From Hermetia illucens (lineage: Eukaryota > Arthropoda > Insecta > Diptera > Stratiomyidae), in assembly GCF_905115235.1 (NCBI RefSeq), contig NC_051849.1:42955017-43019016 (forward strand): 64,000 bases of DNA. Reading direction: 5' to 3'. Shown in pieces: positions 28,001 through 35,859 of the stretch; position 1 is the stretch's first letter, and each line of letters opens with the position of its first letter. The notes below the pieces were generated by a model. It made no database searches and was not told where the DNA came from. It worked only from the letters and a program-made list of their open reading frames with translations. Position numbers and translations under genes: made by a program.

Positions 28001-31000
28001 CTCATTCATTAATTATAATGGTTTAAAAATTGAATTTTCACAGGGTGGAAGCGGCTCCGTTGTAGTGTTTCCCGAAACCGATTCTTGAAATTACGGTTCG
28101 ACTTTTAGAAAGCCAACCATTCTTTGCTTTAGAATTGCCAGTACCTCATTTATATACATATAGAAATTATTTTCCAAACCAAGCTAGTTTTCAACAACCA
28201 TGATTTGTATTTTCACACTTAGATATCTAAAGTGCTGTACTAACAGTCGAAGCACATAGGGAACAAAAACCATGTTCATTTGCAGGGAAAAAAGTAAAAA
28301 TAGCGTCTAAGACACGATTTACCAAACCAATTTAGCCCACTTTTTTAATAAAACCTGGCGTATGTTGCGCTTCAAAACATCGCACTGCCGCCAATCCATT
28401 CCAAAGTAAGAATTAGATCACGGAAAGCAGTAAAGTAGTACCAGGATTCAAATAGAAGTCGATCTGTTTTCCAAAAGGCCAATGATTAATGTTAAAATCG
28501 AAGCGAGTTACTTGGAAGTATTAACAAAAATACACTGAAGTGTCCAAACTTTATGGTAAAATTAAAAAAAAACTTACCTCTTTTCTCTTCAAACGTCGTA
28601 TAATAACCCACATCCGCCTCGTTTTTCCAGAAAACTCCGGTTACCGAGTGGAATAATGACACAATTGTGGTCAATATTCTTGTTATGAACGATTGTTTGT
28701 ATACGATGTTACTACCACTGTTGTATTGCATATATCGGCGCCGCCGCTCAAAACTATCATACTCCGTTAAATCGACTTCGTCCTGCGAATCATATTGCAC
28801 TTCTGATCGTAACACTTTTGTCGAGCTACTCTTTTTTGTAGTCGATTGGCGATTATCGGCATACCGGCGTAAAATGTATGACTCTTGAGATGGATTCTGT
28901 CGAATCATAACATCGACACGCTCATTGTGTTTATCCAAACTTTTGCGGGACATATTAGGCATAGCGACATATCCGGGCGCAATCTCACGACGATGAGGTG
29001 ATAGACGGGAATAAGTGTAATCTGTTTTTGGATATTTACTGTAAAAAAAAAGTATTATCATAGTAAATGAATAAAAATTAAAGCACGATTTTCCTACTTC
29101 CAATATTCGCCAGCTTTCTTATACTCTTGATAGCTCACATGTTCGCCAGCTTGTCCATTCGTTGTGATGTTAGACGCGAACTGAATCTTCCTACTGCTAC
29201 TACTGCTGTTGCCGGTAGTGATTGGCGTGCTGGTTTTAATTGATTCTTCAAAGGCACTATTCATGTCGTTTTGGGTTGTCTCTTTCGAAGAAATTTTATC
29301 AATAGGCGACATCACTTGCGACAATCGCGACGACGCGTTTCTATATTGACTTGAATGTTGCCCACCAGCAATAAGTGTCTCTGTTGAGGTGGTAATCGTA
29401 ACAGTTTTTACATTTGATCGTGTACGCGAATTTTCCGGACTTATGTCATCACTGGAATAGTCGGAAGTTTTGACTTTTGATGCTTTCATACGGGACGATA
29501 TTGCTTGCTGTGTCTTCCGATCAGGAGTGTATCTTGTATATGATTCTTCTTCGATAATTGTTCTGAAATTGAATAAGATATTTAGCGTTACTTATTTAAC
29601 AATTTAGAGTACGAAACTTGTCAGAAAGGTAAAAGCCTGTTACTATAAATGTATTCATAAGAAAACCTAAGAAAGAGAAGTTACTCGCGGTTATCACAAA
29701 GCATCTATGATAATCTAATTTTTCAAATCTCTGAAATGTTCTGCAATGTTAGTTAATTTTTCTGGCGAAAAATGAGGGTAATGTAGGTAGGTATCAGTGG
29801 CCGCTCCGAGGAACCTAATTAGAGCTTTGGTGCGCCGTTTTAATCCTAAGACCGTGACTGTTGTTATGGGAGCAGGGAGGCAGAGTCCAGCCGGCTCGGA
29901 TCTTCAGAGCCAGCCCGTAGCATTCACAAAGGAAAGCAGCTCTCCCACCCTGCAGCTAGAAATCTCTCTGAGGTCCCCAAAGAATGGTTTACCCAGTGCC
30001 CGCAACCTGACTCTAGCCAGAGCTGGGCAATCGCAGAGAAAGTGCATGAGGGTTTCTCTTCCTTCCCCGCAGCTTCGGCAATGTGAGTTGCCAAGCCTAA
30101 CGGCATGATCCCCTATGGGCCAGAGCCCCATGCAGACCGCCGTAATCTTGAATGTATTTGCACGCGTCTAGCACAGGAGCTCTCGTGATCGGACTATTTT
30201 ATAAGCGGGCCAAATTCTCCTTGACTTGGCGCAGCTTGTAAGCCTTCGCCATCTCAGGCCCGCGGCTGCTAGGTAGTGCGAGTAGACTCGGCCCCGATAG
30301 CCGCCAGCGAAACACCGACTGTATTCGCCGAAGGACTGCCAAGAGCAGAGCCTTGCCTGGCCAATCCGTCAGCCCGCTCATTCCTACGCCCGGGAACCCA
30401 AAGGAGAGTGACCTTGAGCGTGCCGCCCAGACGGTTAAGCGCGTCTCTGTACTGCCTCACCAGCCGGGAAGATGTCGTCGTTGAGTACAAGGCATTGATG
30501 GCCGCTTGGATGTCGGTCAGTATTCAAGAAAACCCCCGAGCCGACTCCATAGGCCATCTTTGATCCGTCCGTAAAGAATACTGTATCATAGTCTTGCAAC
30601 ACGCCGCTGGTCTTCCACTTTGCCCTGGTTGGAAGATCCACAGCAAAGTCGTGAAGTTCAGCTTGCATGTCACATAGTCCGTGGAGGATGCCCAGATTTC
30701 CCGAGGTATTTCATCTAGGATGTTGCTGTGGCCGTAGGATTTCGCTGGCGAAAAGTTAAGAATGCAAATATTCTGTAGTAAAATTTTACGGACGACCTTC
30801 TTCCAACTTCATATGAATGTGAATGCGGAAAATTTTTCTCAATTTACTTTAAATACAAAGTCAACATCGGACTTTTTTATGATTTGGCAATCGACAATGT
30901 CCAAATGCATTTCGTCTAAATCACCATACTTTCTTATTTAATGATTTTCAGCTGTAATACTTTTCGGTTAACTTATCAATTTTTTCGGCACTTTTTTTTC

Positions 31001-34000
31001 AACGCTGTATCACCCCATTTTCGCACTGATAAACGTTAATTCAGACCGACCGTTAAACCCGATAGTACCCCATATCAGAACAGACCCTCTACTTGGCTGC
31101 CGCTCATTTAAAATCATTTCTTCCCTCCGAATGTCATGGAAATACATAATACCTCCAACTATCTAAACCATCCTCGGAAAAAATCAAAAGTTTTCACCTC
31201 TTTTTCTATTATTTTTTATGAAGAGCTGTTAGCGGTGGCTTCCGTCTCAATTTTTCTCCTGAAGTTTCACTAGACATTTCGAGTCTACGCGAAGCAGAAT
31301 GAGAGAATCCTGGTGAAATTCTTCTTGCTTCCTATCGTAATGTTCTTGTAGTTCTTTCGAACAGGATACTCATACGGACATAATATAATAATAATCGTTG
31401 GCGCAACAATCCATGTTGGATCAGGGCCTTGAAGTGCGTTAGAGCACTTCATTCAAGACCGTAACGGTACACTAGGAGACAATGTGGTCAGCATTGCGCT
31501 CGCCCGAGATTATTACCCTGATTTGACTCAGGTACTCATTCACACGGACATACTTATGATAAAAAAAAAGTTTTATGCAGTAACACGATAGCGATAATCC
31601 GACTCAAACTGACCTTAATGGTGAGATCCTCTAAGGCAGCGAAGTTATCTAACCATGAAGAAGATCTCATTCATAATCGATGCCACTTATTCTAGACACC
31701 CATAGGTATTTCTAAATATTTTGCTCAAGGTAATGTGATCCACCCGGTTTGATGAGCAATGATCAACTATGAAAACTTTGATGCTTAAAAATTGTGACAT
31801 CAACAATGGAATGATGAAATTTGCAAATATCTACGAGCATTCTACCAATGTTGTTACGGCCTCCAAAATCACCATCAAACAATGAACTCAGTGATTTTCA
31901 GTGAACAAGTAGTAACTCTGCACCGGAGGTCGTAAACCGATTTGCGAAATAATGTCAAACTTATCGGGAAAATACTGCTGACATTTGAACCAATTCAATC
32001 TGTCAGCACCACTAAAGTCAAAGTCACGTAGTCATGTCGTGTTCTGCGGATTATATAAAGGACCATTCAGCATCTGCGAGCCGCTACGGTCACGCTGCTC
32101 CCAGGGCAGAGGTGAGGCAGCGTCTGACGGTTTGCCTCTGCCCTGGTAAGAAACCGTAAAGCCGTCATCGCTGGAGTTTTTTGATCTCGATGGTCCTTTG
32201 AAGGACGTTAACGATGGACTCCTTATGTACAATGACGAGCAGCTGAAGAAGTGGAAGACACTTCACCACGTCCCTTACCGTATCACATCCGATGAAGTTT
32301 CGTCTCTAATGGATGAAATTACTAGTCACCGTAACATGCGGATACAGACTGTTTGTCGAAGCAGAAAAGAAATCATATCGACCAGCAATGTACTAAAACG
32401 TAGTGAATCCGCTTGGCTTGACGATCTTCGGGCAGAATTTCTGACCGCTGCACTTGCAGTTTCTGCGGATCTATTACTTCCACTCATACGGAAATCATGG
32501 GAATCCGAGAACTTTCCTGGATGGTGGAACAAGGGGATGACCGGTAAGATTCCAAAGAAAGCCACCCGTTTTAAGTTTGAAAATTGGGGGGTATATGCTT
32601 GCTCCCTGCCGTCACAACCATAATAGCTAAAATAATCCTGGAACCATCAAAGAATATTGCAAAAGCTTGATCGACAGAGGACAGGCAGGTTTTCGCCCTC
32701 TATCTTCCTGTATTGTCTACGTCGAATCATTTTCGATTTTTCCTGCTTTGTCCGAAGAATGTGGAGGAATTCGATGGACTATGACATCTTTCCTCAAACC
32801 CCTCGATTACGCTGATGACATCTGTTTGCTCTCTCACCGGGTCATGGACTTTAACCCAATGGTTCTGGATTTGGAAATAGGCAAGTAGAGTTAAACTGAA
32901 GATAAATACCAACAAACCAAGGTTCTCAGTCTGACCCTTCTTATCTGCATCAATGAGCATCGAAGGCGTTGATCAATTTGTATATCTCATCGCACCGAAC
33001 TAGATGTCCCTCCACGCATTAATAGCGCTAGATCCACTTTCGATGCTTTATCTAAAATCTAAAAATACAATTAACTCAACACCAAGATCAAGTTGAGACT
33101 GCTTTGTGCTAATGTTATTTCTGTGTTGCTATATGAGAGTAGCACATAGAAAATGACCACACTAGTCAGTCGAAAGCTCTAAAAGCCTTGGTGAACACCT
33201 GTCTGCGACGTATCGTCAGAATACGCTGGCCTGATACTATTTCAAGCAGAGCACTTAGTCGCCGCACAGATCTGCCTTCCGTGGACGATGTGATCGGAAA
33301 GGGCCAGTGGATAGCACCATGCAGTGGTATCCACTATCCGAGAATGGCCGAAGAGTGGATCGCCCCAAAAGCACTTGACGCAGATCAGCAGAGGAATGCG
33401 TGCGTCGGCACAACTTGTTCCGAATGCTGACAGACTACAAAAGACAATGAATAGCGCCTTGCGGCAATGGAAACAAAGATGTTACATTGGATCAATGACA
33501 TAACACGCCATGATCACATCCGACATGAGAACACCTGCGATCGATACAGGGTTGCATCGATTGGGAACGAATTGAAGAGAACTATCTGCGATGATATGGA
33601 TATTAATTTGCGCTGACGAGAACACACTTGCTAAGGTTGGTCGCAGCATCAGTTGACGATCAGTCGAAAGTTGATCACGCAACCAATCAAGACCCCGCAT
33701 TTGAACGAGACAAAGGCTAAAGAAGAAGATAATGAGCCATCTTCGTGCTGCGATTTGTCAAAGAGGGTTTGTAGCCAAAAACCACGATAACGCACCATCA
33801 CACAATATCGTCATTATCCACGAATGTCATTCAACTGCCAAGAGAGTTGACTCCCTGCGACTTTTTTTTGTTTAATAAAGTCAAAAACCGAGAAAACGTA
33901 GTGGAAAAGTCAAAAAGACATTGGTGGACATACCAAACATCAAATATAAAAAATGTTTCGAAGAGTGGATCAAGCTCGGGTTTACTTTGAAAGACACAAA

Positions 34001-35859
34001 GCTGACTTTGTTGAAAAATCTTATATTTTGAATTTTTAGACTAAATTTGAAAGTTTTTGACCAAAGTAGTGTATGTACTTTGATCAAAATAATATACACA
34101 CACTTTTTTTTCAATAGATAAGACTTGCCTTTTCTTTTCAAATATGAATATTTCGGGAACCATTTGTTCTCTTCATCAGTGCTATAAGTCTTCGAGAACT
34201 GATGAAGGGTACAAGTGGCTCCCGAAGTATTGGAATTTGCAAGATTAATATATATAACCAGCGGAAAGAAAAGGCAAGCCTTAATTATTTCAAATAATTT
34301 AATCGCTAGAAACACCGCGAGATTACGTTTAGATACATACACTTGGTTCAGGCTTACAATAATCTATCGGCAATCTTACAATAATCTATCTACCCGTATA
34401 AAGGGACAAGGAAGCTTTCAACCGATTCTTCATATGATGGAGCAGGATTGTTCTTGTACTCGGAAAGAAGTCGATTGTAGCAAGAGCCTTATTTGCTGCC
34501 CATAGGGAGGGATTCTCCCTGTCTTGCAATGTTATGGCCACTGGAGGCGAGAGGGTAATGTTACGGAGAGGCTCTAGATTGTAAATTTTGCCAATTCCAC
34601 TCACAAAATAAGCAAGTATCGTTTTGCATCCAAAAGAACCAATTTCCGTATCATTCGTCAGTGCCTCTCATTCTTAGTAATCATCCTCCTCGTACTACGA
34701 CACCAATGCTTCAGAACAATTAGACACACCGAGATTCTATCCTGCCTACTCCTCTTCCAGACTGGATTGAAACTATCTTCATGGAGATTTTAGTATTGCA
34801 TCACAGTTTGTTTTTAACTTGTCCGAGTCGATTAACTTTCTCGTTCTCCAATCATTTCTTTTACGCACTTCCATTTCTTTACAATCATGGTTTCGTAAAT
34901 ATCAAAATATCGCAACTATATGCGCACCAAACAAATTAGAATAGAATATGGAGAGCACGATGATGATGATTTTCACAACTTTCGCCTCGAACACAAAAAG
35001 AGGCCATGAAAATGCAATACCAAAGACTCACTGTTCCAAGACGCTCATTTATATTACTGTAAATATATTTAAACAGAACGCCCTTGCGGTTGCATAGTAT
35101 CAATTTCCAAAATGCACAAAAAAACTAAACAGCACACACCTTAATCACTACTTCAGTGAAGTACTGAAAAACCCTAAGACGATCTTTATCGAATTCACTA
35201 GAAAAGCATGCAAGCCATAGTCTGCCAACCGATCAAAGCTGACAAATACTTCACATTTAAAAATTCACCTTTTGAAAAAATTTGGGTACTTTTATTAGCA
35301 AAAAACATCTATATATGATCGTATTGTATTTATTGTTTCTTTATCTGTAACGAGCATTGTGGGAAGAGATATCACGAAAACAAAAAAAAACTATTACATA
35401 TTTAATATATACCTTAAATGTTTTCATTCTACTAACAGTATGTCGCAAGAGTCATAAATAAAACATACTATTCACGATCAACTCCATGTGAACTATCGGA
35501 ATGCGATAACGTAGAGCGCTTAAGATAGCTGACAGAAAGGCCGCTCCATTTGATGGCGAGATTATCCCGGTTTTTTTGCGTTTAAATTACGCTAGCTCCA
35601 CTCAAACTCTATTTCCACTTTAATGATAATCTTAAACATCCCGAAATTCTCCACAGAATTCTTTAACTAAAAACATAACTATAACAATACTCACTGCACT
35701 TGCGGACTCTTTTTAAGTTTCCTTTCATGCACATGACCCTCACCGATGTGTGTGCACGCTTCCCGGTCACAACTTGATCTTAGAAAGGGCGTCTTAGATC
35801 TAGACCTGCCCCTGGTCTCTGGCGGCGAAATCACGTCCATTGTGAAAATCGACACACAA
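9842..35859 (-). CDS. koi: SUN-domain nuclear envelope protein (klaroid-like), multi-exon gene
   Basis: SUN proteins sit in the inner nuclear membrane and bind KASH proteins (Klarsicht in Drosophila) across the perinuclear space to form LINC complexes that position nuclei. Placed exons in transcript order: 35859-35695, 29562-29098, 29038-28578, 24361-24173, 24102 to about 23846, about 12055-10450, 10378-10266, 10048-9842. Junctions within the first five and within the last three exons have GT-AG sites and keep phase. The order is basic N-terminus, Ser/Thr-rich region, hydrophobic helix (RFLIILLLLLPLLLLAG, about residues 405-421), coiled coil and C-terminal SUN domain. N-terminal exons resemble Drosophila klaroid (NKYPKTDYTYSR and MPNMSRKSL blocks). 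The 5' end is incomplete because exon 1 begins with an acceptor, so a 5' UTR exon lies further upstream. Introns are long and full of transposons. The join from 23.85 to 12.06 kb is inferred. Confidence 0.85.
10266..10378 (-). CDS. koi: koi-like exon 7: middle of SUN domain
   Basis: 113 nt exon flanked by TTCTTGCAG acceptor and GTGAGT donor. It encodes VKLNTMIHVTGFTIEHVPKS and on to APKNFSVW, matching the SUN core (…VTLEHVPKALSP… in human SUN2). Phase fits both neighbours. Confidence 0.93.
10450..12055 (-). CDS. koi: koi-like exon 6: lumenal coiled coil and start of SUN domain
   Basis: An open frame of over 550 codons encodes a long, charged, heptad-rich lumenal region (for example LVDEKLANERKLSVERESAL) and then the first third of the SUN domain: DYALESAGGQVLSTRC, FGIPLWYPTNTPRTAISP and CWAFQGFPGFLG. 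The Cys in STRC aligns with human SUN2 Cys563, which bonds to the KASH peptide. The donor is CTCG/GTGAGG at 10450/10449. The open frame extends to 12106 without an ATG start, so this is an internal exon. I propose the acceptor ACTTTCACAG just before 12055; another AG lies at the ATTGCAG about 70 nt further in. The 5' edge is therefore uncertain. Confidence 0.85.
12107..14099. other. intronic sequence, partly GC-richer and unexplained
   Basis: Lies in the large koi intron between the 24 kb and 12 kb exons. From about 12700 to 13490 the sequence is clearly less AT-rich than its surroundings and has several plus-strand open frames, but none resembles a known protein. It may be the 5' untranslated part of a transposon. 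The rest shows nothing recognisable. Confidence 0.35.
14100..15335 (+). mobile_element. LINE family B fragment: endonuclease end and reverse transcriptase
   Basis: Near 14440-14580 the translation reads VNDRLMKFTVFSAERMIHFF…, the mid-part of an APE-type endonuclease (family consensus about DRLMKITIVSAERTIHFFSA), then NIFWQLL. It jumps to reverse transcriptase: MHNMRLLLEKNREKHSPLYI (near 14695), then a degraded LYLDDTFLGSHS (FADD box, near 15020) and LRLNLNKQNF (near 15115). Frameshifts and an internal deletion between endonuclease and polymerase show a dead copy. A related 3' end lies at 33430-33735 and a possible related piece at 25645-25830. Confidence 0.7.
15430..16805 (+). mobile_element. 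LINE with restriction-like endonuclease (R2-superclade-like), truncated
   Basis: In order on the plus strand: a pre-polymerase region with NWKSPG (near 15705), the reverse transcriptase core IRRSIFQGNSMNPLWFCMA (near 15965-16020), LIYLDDIVIFG (near 16115, YLDD box), the thumb segment VLAIPSLAYVFGTWPWTKID (near 16305), a degraded CCHC region containing LETLDHLISGC (near 16600), and YWDRQVLTDRDIPYN (near 16770), which opens the C-terminal restriction-like endonuclease. It stops there and runs into a SINE. This layout (RT, CCHC, PD-(D/E)xK nuclease) is that of R2-superclade elements; the clade is not settled. Several stops and frameshifts are present. Confidence 0.7.
16810..16985 (+). mobile_element. 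tRNA-derived SINE copy 1, 3'-truncated
   Basis: Shares the SINE body GAATGAGTAC(T/C)TGAGT(A/C)AAATCA(G)GG and the following GGTAATAATC segment with copies at 21.5, 24.8, 31.4 and 48.1 kb. The tRNA-like head is poorly preserved. It abuts the truncated LINE just upstream. Confidence 0.7.
16986..18734. other. intronic AT-rich sequence
   Basis: No exon, RNA gene or recognisable transposon is seen. A T-rich region with several short open frames lies at 17000-17550 but has no family resemblance. Confidence 0.4.
18735..19035 (+). mobile_element. Tc1-like transposase N-terminal fossil
   Basis: Translation gives LKDVAECFGISPSAV and RIHEKLK, then KSGRPLKLEERLRR and IIKSP-like and TENPNIQVPTSAV segments. 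These match the paired helix-turn-helix and linker of Tc1-type transposases (…GRP.KL…R…R.I…). In-frame stops break it and the catalytic domain is absent. Confidence 0.65.
19036..20282. other. intronic AT-rich sequence
   Basis: Nothing recognisable beyond short open frames without family resemblance. Confidence 0.4.
20283..20735 (+). repeat. dispersed repeat ending in a GACAGACAGAC block
   Basis: The 3' end (GTGACAGACAGAC…CCGATTTTAATAAGGTTTTG) recurs at 37625-37785 (GAGACAGACAGACAGAC…CGATTCTAATAAGGTTTTG). The upstream part has the patchy noncoding character of a dispersed insect repeat. The two copies are diverged. I cannot assign the superfamily: no coding remnants or clear terminal repeats are seen. 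Confidence 0.65.
20736..21499. other. intronic AT-rich sequence
   Basis: No gene or repeat recognised. Confidence 0.4.
21500..21760 (+). mobile_element. tRNA-derived SINE copy 2, near full length
   Basis: It starts with a tRNA-like head containing an A-box (TTAGTGGTTAGAGC, near 21508), then a weak B-box area, the common body (GAATGAGTACCTGAGTAAAATC near 21594) and a diverged tail (CTTCAAGGCTCAGATCCAA… then GATTATTAAAT). It is the most complete plus-strand copy, but old. Confidence 0.7.
21761..23845. other. intronic AT-rich sequence
   Basis: About 2 kb with no recognisable exon, RNA gene or transposon. Confidence 0.4.
23846..24102 (-). CDS. koi: koi-like exon 5: lumenal segment after the membrane helix
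   Basis: Acceptor AACCTTTTTCAG, then in phase GLQYYLNPNYIFPPVLNITS and a helical stretch ending KMWIENFSRT and a stop codon at 23846-23848. The 5' edge is secure. The 3' edge is not: no strong GT donor precedes the stop, so either a weak donor in the last 80 nt joins to the 12 kb exon, or this stop ends a short membrane-anchored isoform lacking the SUN domain. Confidence 0.7.
24173..24361 (-). CDS. koi: koi-like exon 4: transmembrane exon
   Basis: Between TTTTGCAG and GTAAGTG. It encodes FFGRILSNVSSLIVTAFRPL, a polar stretch ending SSNPDNRGKKR, and then the hydrophobic helix FLIILLLLLPLLLLAG. A basic cluster followed by one helix matches the single-pass inner nuclear membrane topology of SUN proteins. 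Confidence 0.9.
24362..24785. other. intronic sequence
   Basis: No feature recognised between the transmembrane exon and the SINE. Confidence 0.4.
24790..24900 (-). mobile_element. tRNA-derived SINE copy 3, truncated
   Basis: Minus-oriented body of the SINE, without head or tail, and with a small internal loss compared with the 48 kb copy. It abuts a mariner fossil. Confidence 0.65.
24900..25590 (-). mobile_element. mariner-type transposase fossil
   Basis: The minus strand gives, in order, ESAPSERMVYKWAGEFERGRT (near 25540-25570), DETWIYHN (first catalytic Asp region, near 25330), DYL.TGKTI (near 25190) and LFAKFSSSDFGCFHT-like and FLRGYRF-like segments near 25020-25060. These correspond to the helix-turn-helix, GDE/DEPW, and 'SPDLAPSDFFLFP' regions of mariner. 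The second Asp region (HQDNAPAH) is lost. Stops and frameshifts throughout. Confidence 0.65.
25588..25645 (-). repeat. 3' tail of a LINE-like repeat
   Basis: Minus strand reads …GGCCTAGACCGTATACCGG then TTGTTGCGCCGTTGATGATG. The same end, more complete but diverged, lies at 37355-37590 on the plus strand. The TTGTTGCGCC core also occurs at the SINE 3' end. Confidence 0.65.
25645..25835 (+). repeat. possible LINE family B remnant
   Basis: This stretch aligns with 14310-14400: both contain GTGG(C/T)..AAAG.TA..GACGTAGAA, AGTGG.TA.AAA.TAGCTA.AAACTC and GGTA.CC..CG.ACTCAATA. Coding similarity is too weak to assign a domain. Confidence 0.5.
25836..27589. other. intronic sequence with one unexplained open frame
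   Basis: Mostly unassigned. A minus-strand open frame at 26181-26693 (first ATG near 26648) has no recognised family; see findings. Near 27000-27560 nothing is recognised. Confidence 0.35.
27590..27795 (+). mobile_element. LINE family A fragment 1 (pre-RT segment)
   Basis: Translation NDEQLKIWKEYFTRILNRIT followed by SDEV matches the segment just before the reverse transcriptase in fragments at 32.2 kb (NDEQLKKWKTLHHV) and 53.5 kb (INELKRWEEHFTMVLSRIT). Confidence 0.75.
27796..28577. other. intronic sequence
   Basis: No gene or repeat recognised. Confidence 0.4.
28578..29038 (-). CDS. koi: koi-like exon 3
   Basis: Between TTTTTTTACAG and GAG/GTAAGT. It encodes NKYPKTDYTYSRLSPHRRE, MPNMSRKSLDKHNERVDVMI, a Ser/Thr/Lys-rich stretch, and GVFWKNEADVGYYTTFEEKR. 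The first blocks closely resemble the nucleoplasmic part of Drosophila klaroid. Phase is 2 in and 1 out, fitting both neighbours. Confidence 0.92.
29098..29562 (-). CDS. koi: koi-like exon 2
   Basis: The acceptor AATTTCAG is followed by TIIEEESYTRYTPDRKTQQA, then a Ser/Thr-rich region (TITTSTETL, GNSSSSSRK) ending EYKKAGEYW with donor GAA/GTAGGA. Low complexity and polar, as expected of the nucleoplasmic domain that may bind lamina. Confidence 0.9.
29795..30755 (-). mobile_element. LINE 3' region with RNase H domain (I/LOA/R1-type)
   Basis: The minus strand gives an RNase H start (VFFTDGSKMAYGVGSGVF, near 30560), its C-terminal part (VTLLWVPGRRNERADGLARQ, near 30370) and a CCHC-like tail (CRSCGEGRETLMHFLCDCPA, near 30060). 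RNase H followed by this Cys-rich tail is typical of I, LOA and R1-group LINEs. The middle of RNase H is deleted and frames shift. It lies in sense orientation in koi intron 1. Confidence 0.75.
30780..31090 (-). mobile_element. Tc1-like transposase fragment
   Basis: At 31087-31013 the minus strand reads GSVLIWGTIGFNGRSELTFI, matching the 'VMVWGGISxxGRSELVFI' strand between the first two catalytic residues of Tc1-type transposases. A further degraded segment continues downstream to about 30790. No terminal repeats seen. Confidence 0.6.
31374..31552 (-). mobile_element. tRNA-derived SINE copy 4, 5'-truncated, with target-site duplication
   Basis: SINE body and tail at 31383-31543 on the minus strand, flanked by the 9 bp direct repeat ACGGACATA (31374-31382 and 31544-31552). 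The tRNA head is missing while the tail (GTTGTTGCGCC-like, then ATTATTATTA) is intact, as expected of target-primed reverse transcription that stopped early. Confidence 0.85.
31553..32100. other. intronic sequence
   Basis: No gene recognised; part of it may be the upstream portion of the LINE A fragment that follows. Confidence 0.35.
32102..32147. repeat. perfect inverted repeat (12 bp arms)
   Basis: CCAGGGCAGAGG at 32102-32113 and its exact reverse complement at 32136-32147, separated by 22 nt. It lies at the upstream edge of a LINE fragment. Confidence 0.9.
32195..33415 (+). mobile_element. LINE family A fragment 2: reverse transcriptase to C-terminus
   Basis: The plus strand gives NDEQLKKWKTLHHVPYRIT, a polymerase palm start (LLPLIRKSWESENFPGWWNK, KIPKKATRFKFENW), QAGFRPLSSC (near 32685), LDYADDICLLSH (intact YADD-type box, near 32805), and the C-terminal VNTCLRRIVRIRWPDTISS (near 33190). 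This is an APE-type LINE of the group often mis-annotated as craniofacial development protein 2 or endonuclease-reverse transcriptase; I think it is RTE-like. Frameshifts and deletions make it dead. Confidence 0.8.
33415..33735 (+). mobile_element. LINE family B fragment: 3' end
   Basis: Starts SECQTTKDNERLAAMETK-like (with a stop), then HWINDITRHDHIRHENTCDR, and ends in a short terminal segment (DHATNQDPAFERD) before a GA-rich tail near 33720. It directly abuts LINE A fragment 2. Confidence 0.65.
33736..35694. other. intronic sequence with one hairpin
   Basis: No exon or named transposon recognised. An imperfect inverted repeat lies at 34152-34226. An open frame at 34386-34604 (minus) has no family resemblance. 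Confidence 0.4.
34152..34226. repeat. imperfect inverted repeat (29 nt arms)
   Basis: Arms 34152-34180 and 34198-34226 are reverse complements with about four mismatches, around a 17 nt loop. The arm start TTCGGGAACCATTTG also occurs near 1405. Confidence 0.85.
35695..35859 (-). CDS. koi: koi-like exon 1 (first coding exon)
   Basis: Acceptor TTTGTTTTCAG, a short 5' UTR, then ATG at 35840-35838 and MDVISPPETRGRSRSKTPFL, ending KLKKSPQV with donor GCA/GTGAGT at 35695. Arg/Ser-rich, like the klaroid N-terminus (…PPETR…RSRTP…). The in-phase join to exon 2 restores V-Q-T-I-I-E-E-E. Confidence 0.88.
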
